A stretch of DNA of 64,000 nucleotides, taken from contig JAPPMF010000017.1 of the NCBI GenBank assembly GCA_028819195.1, forward strand, positions 16,859 to 80,858, written 5' to 3'. The DNA comes from Bin55 sp028819195. GTDB taxonomy: Bacteria; Pseudomonadota; Gammaproteobacteria; Pseudomonadales; Azotimanducaceae. Positions 17,001 through 26,900 of the stretch are shown piece after piece. Both the position numbers and the translations under genes were made by a program. The first letter of the stretch is position 1. Every line of letters begins with the position of its first letter. Under the pieces are notes generated by a model. The model made no database searches and was not told the DNA's origin. It was given only the letters and a program-made list of their open reading frames with translations.

Positions 17001-17851
17001 AGTTTTGGGCGGATGGTCCGGATTCCGAGACTCCACCGGGACATTGGTTTGTGTTTGTGAATGAGATTAGCAAGCATGAGGAGTTTGAGCGTCGGGAACA
17101 TGGTACGGGACCGGAATTAGACAAGTTGGAGTGGGATGTAAAGGCGTACTTCAAGTTAGGCGGGGCGATGCACGATGTGGCGATCACGGCCTGGGGAATT
17201 AAAGGGTACTATGACTATATCCGGCCGATCTCGGCTATTCGCGGGATGGCCACCTTAGGACAGAGTTCGGATGCGAATTTGCCGTCCTATCATGTGAATG
17301 GGATTACGTTGATTGATGGTTATATTGAGTTGGTATATACGGGTGATGAGTTAGCTGGCAATAACGATGAAAATGTTGGCAAGATCAAGTTGCAGACGTG
17401 GAAGGGACCAGACTACATTGCGGATCCGGATGAAGATATTGCTGGAGTCGGTTGGATCTTAGCGGATCATTGGTGGCCGTATCAGCGACCGACCTTTGTG
17501 ACCCCCCCGTTTGCGGGGTATGTTTCGGGACACTCGACTTATTCACGGGCGGCGGCTGAAGTCTTGACTGAGTTAACGGGGAGTGAGTATTTCCCGGGTG
17601 GGAAGAGTGAGTTCAAGATTGAGGCGAATAACTTTTTGGTCTTTGAACGTGGCCCGTCGGTGGATATGGAATTACAGTGGGCGAAATACTATGATGCGGC
17701 GGATCAATGCAGTTTATCGCGTATCTGGGGTGGTATTCATCCGCCGGCCGATGATATTCCCGGACGGAAGATTGGGATTGACGTAGGTAAAGATGCCTAT
17801 CAACATGCGTTAGAGTACATCGACGGTACCATAGATCAAGAAAGCGACTAA
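14042..17851 (+). CDS. Secreted FG-GAP/VCBS - ASPIC/UnbV - InlB-like repeat - vanadium haloperoxidase-like fusion
   Basis: This 1269-residue exported protein has a signal peptide (about residues 1-38). It is followed by FG-GAP/VCBS beta-propeller repeats with calcium-type DxDxDxD loops (GDYDGDGDVDL, GDFDGDGDLDL, DIDGDGDADF, GDFDNDGDMDW, DSDNDGDIDI; about 80-460), an ASPIC/UnbV domain (about 475-565, NRFGVGARINV and WPDGSVSEE), a bacterial-repeat domain (FSHWTTSGGGEF) and a PAP2-type vanadium haloperoxidase domain (about 645-1260). The last carries the vanadate/active-site motifs YVSGHSTYSRAAAEV and GGIHPPADDIPGRKIG. Vanadium haloperoxidases oxidise halides with hydrogen peroxide; activity here is inferred. 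Codon and base use change near 15950, where the haloperoxidase part begins. Confidence 0.88.
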   Translation: MNSIVQSKNSLMRVISHFALPVVFLLVVGVVPRVIFASPAGDPDPSTTSTNSQPTVVLPLGLLFEEVTDAGFDRERPEIEQLWTDEAKFAAGIAAGDYDGDGDVDLYVVGGDNEPNHLYENDGNGYFTEVGVQLGVDVVHRGCGPAFGDFDGDGDLDLFVGAVEGDPVYFFENRLNEHEGKFVDITEESGLGDQPFNTVSALFYDYNVDGYLDLILTHWGTPYTAGRETSTFWRNQGDGTFVAASLETGVATQLTYERTFDWSFTQSFTDIDGDGDADFFLVADFNETQHFQNQGNATYFRATNQEVIVDQAGMGSTVGDFDNDGDMDWFVTSIYDLDSFGGEYFGNRLYENDGRGIFTDITDDSGVADGDWGWGACSMDFDHDGFLDIFHLNGWTVGSTGKDHTASLPRLFYNQREDPATFLLFNVELGIHNRSQGRSLACFDSDNDGDIDIVLTNNATDSIVYYRNVNTIGKNYINVKLKGIGHNRFGVGARINVTTADGEKYIRDMAAANNFASHNPLVAHFGVDEADAVDIEVLWPDGSVSEETGVATNQTVTIQATEEQTRLVLVNGEGAGIYEEGDEVEIIAAEGLKNYYFSHWTTSGGGEFADQYSSTTTFTMPANTVTVIAHYLPGAGSDEDVSVARRWNELVLQSIRHDWARPTVHARNLFHTSAAMYDVWASYTTQEVPWLLGRTQAGYTCDWKDRPSVPRDGPEPEIPEVEADREEAMSYAVYRLIMHRFRASPDTGSIRRDANALMSFLGYDTSIETASWESEDPAELGNHVAACYIAMGYQDGANERDDYANLHYEPVNPPLRPDEPGNPDIEDLARWQPLALNEFIDQSGNPSIEQPEHLSPEWGQVWPFALRPEDLTIYTRDGYDYWVYHDPGPPPTLANTYASEYRWGFELVSIWGSHLAFDDGVMWDISPASIGNIQKYPEATDTEAYRAFYDLYEGGDTSSGYDLNPFTGEPYEEQVVPRGDYARVLAEFWADGPDSETPPGHWFVFVNEISKHEEFERREHGTGPELDKLEWDVKAYFKLGGAMHDVAITAWGIKGYYDYIRPISAIRGMATLGQSSDANLPSYHVNGITLIDGYIELVYTGDELAGNNDENVGKIKLQTWKGPDYIADPDEDIAGVGWILADHWWPYQRPTFVTPPFAGYVSGHSTYSRAAAEVLTELTGSEYFPGGKSEFKIEANNFLVFERGPSVDMELQWAKYYDAADQCSLSRIWGGIHPPADDIPGRKIGIDVGKDAYQHALEYIDGTIDQESD

Positions 17852-17934
17852 ACAGAGTTGTGCCAACCCACGTTTTTCTACTGACAATCAGTTTCTGAAT
17901 TCGGTATCGACATAATTCAGAGTAGAGCTACCCC

Positions 17935-18981
17935 ATGACTTCCTACTTCATCCGTCGATTCTTATTGATCGTTCCCACTATCTTGGGTGTGACCATCCTT
18001 GTGTTTATGCTGACTCGACTAGTTCCCGGTGGTCCAATCGAGCGATTTCTGCAAGAAGCGGCTCTAGCTGGTGGAGATGGCGCCGCAAGTATTACTTCTG
18101 ACGTGAGTGGTGGTGGTAGTACCCTCTCCGACGAACAACTCGAACAACTCAAAGTTTATTATGGATTAGACAAACCTCTACTCGAAGGTTATTTTCATTG
18201 GTTGGGTAAGGTAATCACCGGAGATCTCGGCAATTCGACGCGCCACTCCGACCCAGTATGGGAAATCATTCGCTCTCGCTTACCAATCTCTATCTTTTAC
18301 GGAATTACTACTCTAATACTGACCTACGGAGTTTGTATACCACTTGGCATTGTCAAGGCTATTAAACATAAGACAGTCTTCGATAACGCCAGTTCAGCGT
18401 TGGTGTTTCTCGGTTATGCGATTCCAAGTTATGTTGTTGCTATTGCATTACTGACTTCGTTCGCGTTCTGGATAGATTGGTTTCCATTAAGTGGGTTTGT
18501 CAGTGAGGAATTCAACGAACTCTCCTTGGTGGGAAAGGGGCTAGATATCCTGTATCATGCAGTATTACCATTGTGTGCTTATGTCGCCGGTAGTTTTGCG
18601 TTCACGACCATGCTCATGAAGAACTCATTGATGGACAATCTTGCTGCTGACTACGTACGTACCGCTATCGCTAAAGGTTTAAATTTTCGATCTGCAGTTT
18701 TTAAGCATGCATTGCGTAATAGTTTGATTCCTATTGCTACCTCATTCGGAAACAACTTGTCGCTAATCATTACGGGGTCGTTTCTCATCGAGAAAATATT
18801 CAATATCAATGGCATTGGCTTGCTTGGTTTTGAGTCATTAGTTGAACGAGACTATCCGGTGGTTATGGGTATATTGGTGATTTCTTCACTATTATTCGTG
18901 ATTGGTAATATCCTGTCCGACGTTTGTGTCGCCGTTGTCGATCCGCGCGTGAAGTTTGGGGCGGGAGGTTCTAACCAGTAG
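17935..18981 (+). CDS. Peptide ABC transporter permease, YejB/DppB/OppB-like
   Basis: This is the first inner-membrane permease of a peptide/microcin C-type importer. It is 348 residues with the typical start (IRRFLLIVPTILGVTILVFML), a periplasmic insertion (about 45-75), the LDKPLLEGYFHWLGKVITGDLG segment and the cytoplasmic EAA-type loop near DYVRTAIAKGLNFRSAVFKH (about 237-256). The C-terminal VDPRVKFG is also typical of this family. It ends 9 bases before the second permease. The insertion and the YejE-type partner favour the Yej subgroup. No ATP-binding subunit gene follows in this window. Confidence 0.9.
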   Translation: MTSYFIRRFLLIVPTILGVTILVFMLTRLVPGGPIERFLQEAALAGGDGAASITSDVSGGGSTLSDEQLEQLKVYYGLDKPLLEGYFHWLGKVITGDLGNSTRHSDPVWEIIRSRLPISIFYGITTLILTYGVCIPLGIVKAIKHKTVFDNASSALVFLGYAIPSYVVAIALLTSFAFWIDWFPLSGFVSEEFNELSLVGKGLDILYHAVLPLCAYVAGSFAFTTMLMKNSLMDNLAADYVRTAIAKGLNFRSAVFKHALRNSLIPIATSFGNNLSLIITGSFLIEKIFNINGIGLLGFESLVERDYPVVMGILVISSLLFVIGNILSDVCVAVVDPRVKFGAGGSNQ

Positions 18982-18990
18982 GTTGTTTCC

Positions 18991-20037
18991 GTGTTTAAGC
19001 TCGATCCACAAACCGTCAAACAATGGAAACGATTCCGTTCCATTAAACGTGGGTATTGGTCGGCTCTAATACTTGTAACTCTGTTGGTATTAAGTTGTTT
19101 TGCGGAGCTGTACGTCAACAATCGTGCTCTGATCGTTTCTTATGAAGGGAAATTGTACTTTCCAACCTACGCGTGGAGCATCATTCCCGGTTCTCAATTC
19201 GGTCTAGGCGATTACTACTTTAGTGAGACGAACTATCGCGAGTTGCAACAGAAATTTAAAGAGGAAGATGAAGGTAACTGGGTTCTCATGCCGTTGGTAC
19301 CGTATGGACCTCAAGAAACTGATGTCGCGAACATTCTCATTGGACCCTCGTTAGAAACTAAACATTTCTTAGGTACGTACACCGCTGGCAGGGACGTTTT
19401 GGCCGCGCTCGTGTATGGGTTTCGAACGGCAATGGCATTCGCGTTGATCTTGCTCGTTTGTACTTATATTGCCGGAATTTGTATAGGTTGCCTCATGGGT
19501 TACTGGGGAGGTGCTTTCGATCTGTTGTTTCAACGGTTAATTGAGATATGGAACACGGTGCCGTTCCTGTATGTTATTATGATCGTTGCGAGCGTCTTGA
19601 GTCGTTCATTTTGGATGTTATTAGGTGTGATGGTGTTTTTCGGTTGGACGGCAATGACCTGGAATATGCGGACTTCCACTTATAAAGAGAAAGCTCGAGA
19701 GTACGTCAGCGCAGCAAGTGCTTTAGGCGCGAGTAATACCAGAATCATTGGTTCGCACATCCTGCCTAACACAATTTCGGTGATCGTAACTTTCATTCCG
19801 TTTTCGATTGCTGGTGGAATTGCAGCACTCACGGCATTGGATTATCTTGGTTTCGGGTTGCCGCCCGATCAAGCAAGTTGGGGAAATTTATTAAAAATTG
19901 GTACTGCGCATATGGAAAGTGGATGGATCGTTTCATCCGTTACACTTGCATTGATTATGGTACTGTTAATGGTTACTTACGTAGGAGAAGCTATTCGTGA
20001 AGCTTTTGATCCTAAGAAGTTTTCTTTCTATGAATAA
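18991..20037 (+). CDS. Peptide ABC transporter permease, YejE/DppC-like
   Basis: This is the second permease, 348 residues, starting at GTG 18991. The large periplasmic region after the first helix (about 45-125: LYFPTYAWSIIPGSQFGLGDY, then HFLGTYTAGRDVLAALVYGFR) is the feature that separates YejE from ordinary DppC proteins. The EAA loop is seen in KAREYVSAASALGASNTRII (about 226-245), and DYLGFGLPPDQASWGNLL near 288-305 matches the family. It ends in the TAT GAA TAA that overlaps the likely start of the binding-protein gene. Confidence 0.9.
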   Translation: MFKLDPQTVKQWKRFRSIKRGYWSALILVTLLVLSCFAELYVNNRALIVSYEGKLYFPTYAWSIIPGSQFGLGDYYFSETNYRELQQKFKEEDEGNWVLMPLVPYGPQETDVANILIGPSLETKHFLGTYTAGRDVLAALVYGFRTAMAFALILLVCTYIAGICIGCLMGYWGGAFDLLFQRLIEIWNTVPFLYVIMIVASVLSRSFWMLLGVMVFFGWTAMTWNMRTSTYKEKAREYVSAASALGASNTRIIGSHILPNTISVIVTFIPFSIAGGIAALTALDYLGFGLPPDQASWGNLLKIGTAHMESGWIVSSVTLALIMVLLMVTYVGEAIREAFDPKKFSFYE

Positions 20038-21979
20038 GGAATATAAAGTGTTGAACTTTGTTACATTTAGAAATCGTTATTGGTGGTTTACTCTAGTTCT
20101 GATTAGTCTTCTGTGGTTTAATTTTGCCACAACTGACGAACATGAAATGGTAGATGAGGAGGAATATCCCGAAGTTATACTACCTCCAATTGAGGTAAAG
20201 CCGGGAGATGGGTTACCACAAATACTGCCCGACGACTTAGAGTGGGTAACTAATCTCGACGACCCAGAGTATGCATCGCCGGATGCCATTCGGGGTGGTA
20301 CTTTTCGTACTTGGATTTTAGCATGGCCGCTCACGATGCGAACGGTAGGGCCTGATTCGAATGGAAGTTTTGCGGGATTTCTCCGACCGATACAATTCGG
20401 ACCAATCTCCTTCCATCCCATGACCCGCCGTCCTATTCCGATGCTCGCAACTCATTGGGCTTTTGGTGCAGATGGCCGGTCAATTTTTTATCGCATCAAT
20501 CCTGCGGCGCGGTGGTCTGACGGGAAACCAGTTATAGCCGACGACTTTGTATTCACCGTACAATTTATGCGTTCGAAACAAATTGTCGCACCTTGGTACA
20601 ACAATTACTACACCGAACGAATCCGCGACGTAAAAAAGTATGACAACCATACCTATGGAGTACAAGGTTCTCATGCAAAACCAAGTAACGAATTGATCGC
20701 AGACTTAGCAATTCGCCCGTACCCAAAGCACTTTCATCGAATGTCTGACAATTGGCCTAAGGAGTACAACTGGAAACCGGAGCCGACAACAGGCCCCTAT
20801 CATGTTGGGGTGGTAGATAAAGGTAAGTCGATCAAATTACATCGAACCAAGAATTGGTGGGCAGACGACCTGAAGTACATGCGCAATCGATTCAACCCAG
20901 AGATTATTCACATTAAAGTCATTCGGGACATGAACTCGGCGTGGCAACACTTTCTAGCTGGTGAGTTAGATACATTTAACGTTACCCGCCCAAAATATTG
21001 GCATGAAAAAACGAATGCCGATGCGTTTAAGCGGGGGTATGTTAACAAGTATTGGTTTTACACAAAACTACCCGTTCCATCGGCGGGATTATCACTGAAC
21101 TCAGCTCATAAGGTACTGTCAGACAAGAATGTTCGGATAGGTCTTGCACATTCAATCAATATCGATCTATTGATCGCGACGGTATTAAAAGGTGACTACG
21201 AGCGTTTACCTACATTTCAATTAGGTTACGCGCACTACGACAACACCAACATTCAAGCAAGAAGTTTTGACTTAGCAAGTGCCCATAAGTATTTCGTCGA
21301 AGCTGGATTTTCGGAATTTGGGCGCGATGGTGTTCGGATTCGCAAGAATGAAGACGGTACCACCGACAGATTGTCTTTTGAGATAACCTATGGTAACGAT
21401 AACGACACCGAACGACTGGTCGTGATTGTGCAGGAAGCGAAAAAAGCAGGAGTCGAGCTTAGGTTAGATTTACAAGATTCGTCAGCTTCTTTCAAGAAGA
21501 TGCAAGAAAAGAAACATCACATTGCGTGGTTGACCTGGGCTTCGGGTGGTTTATCACCGACATATTGGGAATTCTTTCACTCTGTGAACGCTAATAAGGA
21601 ACAGACCAATAACGTAACGAATACGGCGATACCTGAAATGGATGAATTGATTATGCGGTATCGGTATTCAACGGATTTAGATGAGAGAATCGAATTGGCA
21701 CACACACTTGAACAAATGGTTCACGATCACGCTGTTATCATTCCTACTTATCAAGTCCCATATACTCGGGACGCAGCTTGGAGATGGATTGAATTGCCTG
21801 AGTGGTTAGGTGTGGAAACAACCGGAACTTTATTCAATAGTATGCATTATTCAGGTGGAATGTTTTCCAGCGGTGGGCTTTTTTGGATTAACGAAGAGAA
21901 GAAACAAGAGACTCTGGACGCAAGAAAAAGAGGCGATACTTTTGAACCAGTCGTAATAAAGGACGAAACTTATAGATAA
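20030..21979 (+). CDS. Extracellular solute-binding protein family 5, YejA-like
   Basis: This periplasmic binding protein delivers oligopeptides to the two permeases encoded just upstream. The SBP_bac_5 signature runs through RGGTFRTW, the ARWSDGKPVIADDFVFT motif (about 165-180) and the GPYHVGVVDKGKSIKLHR region. A hydrophobic N-terminus (WWFTLVLISLLWFNFA) is a signal peptide or anchor. The start is uncertain. ATG 20030 overlaps the yejE-like stop, while GTG 20048 is preceded by AGGA with 8-base spacing and would avoid overlap. Family members are about 600-620 residues; this is about 649. Placing the binding protein after the permeases differs from the yejABEF order of E. coli. Confidence 0.87.
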   Translation: MNKEYKVLNFVTFRNRYWWFTLVLISLLWFNFATTDEHEMVDEEEYPEVILPPIEVKPGDGLPQILPDDLEWVTNLDDPEYASPDAIRGGTFRTWILAWPLTMRTVGPDSNGSFAGFLRPIQFGPISFHPMTRRPIPMLATHWAFGADGRSIFYRINPAARWSDGKPVIADDFVFTVQFMRSKQIVAPWYNNYYTERIRDVKKYDNHTYGVQGSHAKPSNELIADLAIRPYPKHFHRMSDNWPKEYNWKPEPTTGPYHVGVVDKGKSIKLHRTKNWWADDLKYMRNRFNPEIIHIKVIRDMNSAWQHFLAGELDTFNVTRPKYWHEKTNADAFKRGYVNKYWFYTKLPVPSAGLSLNSAHKVLSDKNVRIGLAHSINIDLLIATVLKGDYERLPTFQLGYAHYDNTNIQARSFDLASAHKYFVEAGFSEFGRDGVRIRKNEDGTTDRLSFEITYGNDNDTERLVVIVQEAKKAGVELRLDLQDSSASFKKMQEKKHHIAWLTWASGGLSPTYWEFFHSVNANKEQTNNVTNTAIPEMDELIMRYRYSTDLDERIELAHTLEQMVHDHAVIIPTYQVPYTRDAAWRWIELPEWLGVETTGTLFNSMHYSGGMFSSGGLFWINEEKKQETLDARKRGDTFEPVVIKDETYR

Positions 21980-22665
21980 TAGTACTACATTACTTGGATT
22001 GAGTCGATTTTTGTGAAAACCGGTCTGCTCCAGCTATGGGTCGTCGACCAATATTCATCGAGTCGATAACGCTCTGAACCATACATTTTACAACTAACAT
22101 CACACACCAAACGCGATCATGCATTGTGTTGTAGGTTGTGATGCTAACTCCAACGAGTTATGTATCGCTGTACCTACCTTGAAGAAAGGTACATCCACGA
22201 ATAAACAAAACCCTTATTTGCTTATGAACACGCATTGTTGTTTGCAGACGATGCGTTGTGAGAATATGGGACACGACGGGAACGGTATCACATAGACATT
22301 AAGATTGCGAAGAACACATTGCATGGATTCTTGACTAAATCTTGGGAGTTAGGAGCAAATATCGCCGAAGCGTGTTTCGATAACGAAACAATAGATTCGA
22401 CCTGAATTTTCGAAAGGTTGAACGCTTCCCGTTTAACCTGTATTGTAGAAGGCTGCTTTCCACAACAATATTTTCAACACCGTATTGATTACGTTGAAAT
22501 TGGTGGGTTTGTCTGGTTGAAATCAAACCAATTGTTCTTGGATTAGCTTCAACTTAGTCGCATTAAAACTCTTTCAAACGAGAGACTATCACAATTGAAA
22601 GACACTATTCCGATAAACTGACTATGGTGGTATGAGCATCATTAATGTGTAGAATGTACTCCTAT
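21980..22665. other. 686-base gap, no supported gene; possible decayed frame
   Basis: This is a noncoding-looking stretch after the YejA-like gene. One plus-strand frame from 22214 to 22405 reads through with a single internal TGA near 22260 and looks protein-like (KIAKNTLHGFL, SWELGANIAEACF). It may be a gene remnant, but it matches no family I can name. No T-rich terminator hairpin or RNA gene was seen. Confidence 0.4.
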
Positions 22666-22686
22666 ATTAAAAGTGTACTTTTTAAT
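22666..22686. promoter_or_regulatory. Near-perfect AT-rich inverted repeat upstream of the AAA/DUF4143 gene
   Basis: The arms TTAAAAGT and ACTTTTTAA flank a GT core and lie 6 bases before the ATG at 22692. The position would suit an operator for autoregulation or a promoter element overlapping it. The assignment rests only on symmetry and location. Confidence 0.35.
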
Positions 22687-22691
22687 TTAAG

Positions 22692-23882
22692 ATGTTTATA
22701 CAAAGATTTGCCAGTGATACAGTAGTCCAATCGCTCAATAAGCGTCCATGTGTTGCATTATTGGGCCCTCGACAAGTAGGAAAAACTACTCTCGCACATC
22801 AATTAGCACAAAATACCAAAGCGATTTATCTTGATCTAGAGAATCCACGTGACCGAAAAATCTTAGAGGATCCTGACCATTTTTTTCAGAGTCACCGAGA
22901 TAGTTTAGTCATTCTCGACGAAATCCATCATACACCCGAGATTTTCGCGCAACTTCGAGGTGAAATTGATCGTGCAAGGTTGCGGGGTATACGGAAAAAC
23001 CTGTTTTTGATTCTGGGGTCTGCTTCGATCGATATCCTACGGCAAACTAGCGAGAGTCTTGCAGGTCGTACTGCTTACATCCAACTTGAACCCGTAAATG
23101 TCATCGAAGCACAAATTTCTCAAATAGAATTCACACGATTATGGTTGCGCGGCGGTTTTCCTGATAGTCTATTAGCTTCTTCCGATGCAGAAAGTCTTGA
23201 ATGGCGATTAGATTTCATTCGCACTTATGTGGAACGAGACGTTCGAATCTTCTCTGGCCGAATACCATCATCACTCATCGAACAACTTTGGACGATGCTT
23301 GCACACGCACAAGGTTCGGTCGTCAACTATACGTCTCTAGCTAAGTCATTAGGAGTATCGGCACCTACCATACGTAGTTATATAGAGTTGTTGGAAAAAC
23401 TCTTTTTGCTGAGAACTCTTCGTCCTTTCCATACAAACCTGAAGAAACAGTATGTAAAGAGCCCAAAGGTTTATGTTCGTGATAGTGGTTTGACTCACGC
23501 GCTCCTTCGCTTACAAACCGATCTACAAATTTACGGGCATCCTGTTGTGGGATATAGCTGGGAAGGATTTGTCATCGAAAACGTTTTGAGTGTGGTTCCT
23601 TACGGAACACAGTCATTTTTCTACCGAACGGCAAAAGGTGCTGAAGTCGACTTAGTCTTGCAATTTTCTGGACTTCAAGAGATTTGGGCTATCGAGATCA
23701 AGCGGAACATCGCATCTCGTAATAAAAAAGGATTTTTGATTGCGAAAGAAGACATTCAGGCGAATCGATGTTTCATCGTAAACACTGGCACAGATCGAAT
23801 CTCTCTAAGTCCGGATACTGAAGTGATTGGGCTTCTTGAAATGTGTCAGGAAGTTATCAAACTAGCAAAACAGAACGAGTGA
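22692..23882 (+). CDS. AAA-family ATPase with DUF4143 domain
   Basis: This 396-residue protein of the AAA_14/DUF4143 family has Walker A GPRQVGKTT at residues 25-33 and a Walker B region LVILDEIHH near 74-82. GSASIDILRQTSESLAGRT forms the sensor region (about 112-130). A winged-helix segment (NYTSLAKSLGVSAPTIRSYIELLEKLF) is followed by DUF4143, which has a PD-(D/E)xK-like core (FYRTAKGAEVDLVL then IWAIEIK). The biological role of the family is not settled. It stands alone: about 700 noncoding bases precede it, and a convergent RND operon follows after 30 bases. This isolation is common for genes gained by transfer. Confidence 0.9.
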   Translation: MFIQRFASDTVVQSLNKRPCVALLGPRQVGKTTLAHQLAQNTKAIYLDLENPRDRKILEDPDHFFQSHRDSLVILDEIHHTPEIFAQLRGEIDRARLRGIRKNLFLILGSASIDILRQTSESLAGRTAYIQLEPVNVIEAQISQIEFTRLWLRGGFPDSLLASSDAESLEWRLDFIRTYVERDVRIFSGRIPSSLIEQLWTMLAHAQGSVVNYTSLAKSLGVSAPTIRSYIELLEKLFLLRTLRPFHTNLKKQYVKSPKVYVRDSGLTHALLRLQTDLQIYGHPVVGYSWEGFVIENVLSVVPYGTQSFFYRTAKGAEVDLVLQFSGLQEIWAIEIKRNIASRNKKGFLIAKEDIQANRCFIVNTGTDRISLSPDTEVIGLLEMCQEVIKLAKQNE

Positions 23883-23912
23883 ATTTGTATTAATTGCGGA
23901 AGGTAAAGCCCG

Positions 23913-26900
23913 TTATCCCATTGGACTCGCTAGTTCTTGCGAACTCGGTTTAATCCACGAACGCAACTTTTGAAACCATCGCTTGAGTTGCGTCGGTATA
24001 GCCAACAGTGCTGGAGTAACGATTAGAGTCAAGATTGTCGCAAAGCTCAGTCCCCACAAAATCGCTTGTGATAACGGCACCCAATACGCTGACACTGGGC
24101 CACCAAACACCCACTGCCGATTGATAAAGTCAATCGAATTATCAGTGGCTAACGGCAAGATTCCAATGATTGTCGTGATCGTCGTAATGAGAACCGGACG
24201 TAGTCGTTGTAAACCAGTCAAAACAATGATTTCATTCACATCACGGTCAGGATTGTCGCGAATCCCAGATTTAAACGTATCAATCAACACAATGTTGTTA
24301 TTCACCACAATCCCAGCCAGTGTCAGAATTCCTATACCGCTCAATATCACACTAAATGGTTGTCCGGTAATCGTCAAACCGAGGAACACACCAGCTGTAG
24401 AAAGCACAATAGCTAACATTGTGATGCATGGATGGTAGAAGTTGTTGTAGTGAAGCACTAACACACCAAACATCAACAGTAAAGCAAATGAAAAAGCTTT
24501 CGTCAGATAGGCTTCAGACTCTTCTTGTTCTTCGTTGGTACCGCGAAACCGAATATTGACCCGATTATCAAACTGTTGTGCTTCAATCCAATTTTGAATT
24601 TCATTAACCTTCGTATCGGCTAATACACCCGGGGCTACGCCTGCGCGGATCATGTGCATGTTTGCTTGATCTCGCCGTTGTAGCGTATCGAGTCGTAGTT
24701 TTGGAACTCGTTCGACGAACTGAGCCACAGGAATGACACCATTTGTGGTTGAGACGGTTAGTTCGTTCAAGGCATCTAACCCTCGACTTTGCTCTGGGTA
24801 GCGCACACGAATTTCGAGTGCTTCTTCGGCGTCGTCGGGTCGATATTCGCCTAATTTGACTCCCGTGGTTAGTAGTTGAGTCGCTAGCCCTACAGTCGTT
24901 ACATCCACACCTACGCGCGCGGCGTACGTTTTGTCTACCGACATTTGCCATTCGATGGCGCCAACAGGTAATGTATCTTCGAGATCACGCAGACCGGTAA
25001 CATTGTTATTCAGGTATTCACGGACTTGTAAGACAACCGGCACTAAAACACTTCGATCTTCCGCGGTGAATTGAATCGCGATAGGTTTCCCGCCTGTCAA
25101 TCCTCCTTGAACGGGCACCACTTCTACTATCAAGCCATTTATTTGTGACGTTTTTTCGCGTACTTCTTCCAGTATGTCTACCCCAGACCGGTCTCTTTCA
25201 TCACTCGGAAGCATTTCGATATACATGATTCCAATAAGATCCGACGCGCTTCCGCCAGCTGCTTCTGTTCGTGTTCCTTCGGCATGTCCGATACCTACGG
25301 ATGAACTCGTATTGATGTTCTTTAAGCCGACAACTTGCGTGATTTGATTTTCGACTTCAGATACTAAGTTGTACGCTTGCTCGGGACTAAAGTTTCCACG
25401 GGCACGCACAAAAACGTTGGCAAATTGAGGTTCGTTTTCGTTGAAGAAAATGACCCCTAGGTCGCGCGACCCGTGTAATGAAAAAATTGCATACACTCCG
25501 ACCAACATTACAATGAGCGTTAATAAGGCGTGTTTTACCGCAAACGTTAGAGTTTTCACGTAGACTTTTTTCAAGCCTGTTGCTAGCTTCAGATCGAAAT
25601 CCCAAATAGATGGGACTTTAACACCTTCGTTTGTTTTTCCTGCACGGTTTCCCATAAGAAAATTCCCGAAAGGTGGGGCGAGGATGAGCGCGTAAATCAG
25701 TGCGCCGACTAATACAAGGAATACCGTTCGTGGTAAATAACCAAGAAATGCACCCGCGGTGCCCGGCCAGAATAGCAGAGGAAAGAACACGGCTAGCGTC
25801 GTAATTGTAGAAGTAATGACCGGACGTGCCATACGTACTGTCGCTGCTTGATAAGAATTTTTGCTCGAAACCCCGAGGGATTGCAGACGATCGGCGTCTT
25901 CGGTTACGACAATCACCCCGTCAATTAGCATCCCTAATCCCAAAAGCATACCAAACATGACCATGAAGTTAAACGATTGACCGGTTAACCAAAGAACGAT
26001 TATGGTGAATAAAAATGCGACAGGAATCGCAGTACCAACCACCAAGCTTGTTCGAAGTCCCATTGTCGCGAGCACAACAATCATGACAAGCACGAGTGCA
26101 GTGATCATGTTTCCTTGTAGCTCGGTAACCAATCGTTCGGCGAATGTTGCGTAGTTTGACGACACGAACATACGAATACTTCTAGGAATCTCGGATTGAT
26201 AGTCGTCAACGAGTTGTTTTACTTCTTTGGCGGTGTCAATCAGAAAAGCTTCGGGTCGGCGATACACGAATAAAGTCATCGCCTGCTCACCATTAGCATG
26301 GGCATAACTCATCCGATCTTTAAACGTGCGTCGAATGGTCGCCACATCACCTAGGTCTATAACCCTTTGGGCGTCGGCAAATACGGGTATGTTGAGTAAG
26401 TCATTGGGGGACTCTATGACACTAGGGACATTAATCGCAATACTACCTTCGCCCGAAATCATTGACCCAGCAGGTATTAGTTGATTGTTTCGATCGATTG
26501 CAGCAAGTAGTTGTTCAACGGTAATTTGGTAGGTTTGCACCTTTAATGGATCGATAACGATCTCTAAAAATTCCTCACGTGCACCTTGAAGACTGATATG
26601 TTGGACACTGGCTAAAGTCTCTAAACGCCGCTTGAAATCGATAACTGTTTGATAGACTAGTAGCTCAGGTGCTCCAGTACTGACGAAATTTACTTGAAGT
26701 ACTCGTTGTACATGACCCCCTGCCTCGGAGATCATTGGTTCATCGGTTTCAGTCGGAAAAAGTGTTCGCGCCCGATCGATCGCTTCTCGAAGGTCGTTTC
26801 TAGCCACATCAATTTCAACATGTGACTTAAACTCAACCACGACTGTCGCGCGGTGTTCGGCACCTGATCCGCTGACTTCTTTGATCCCATCGACTGCTTT

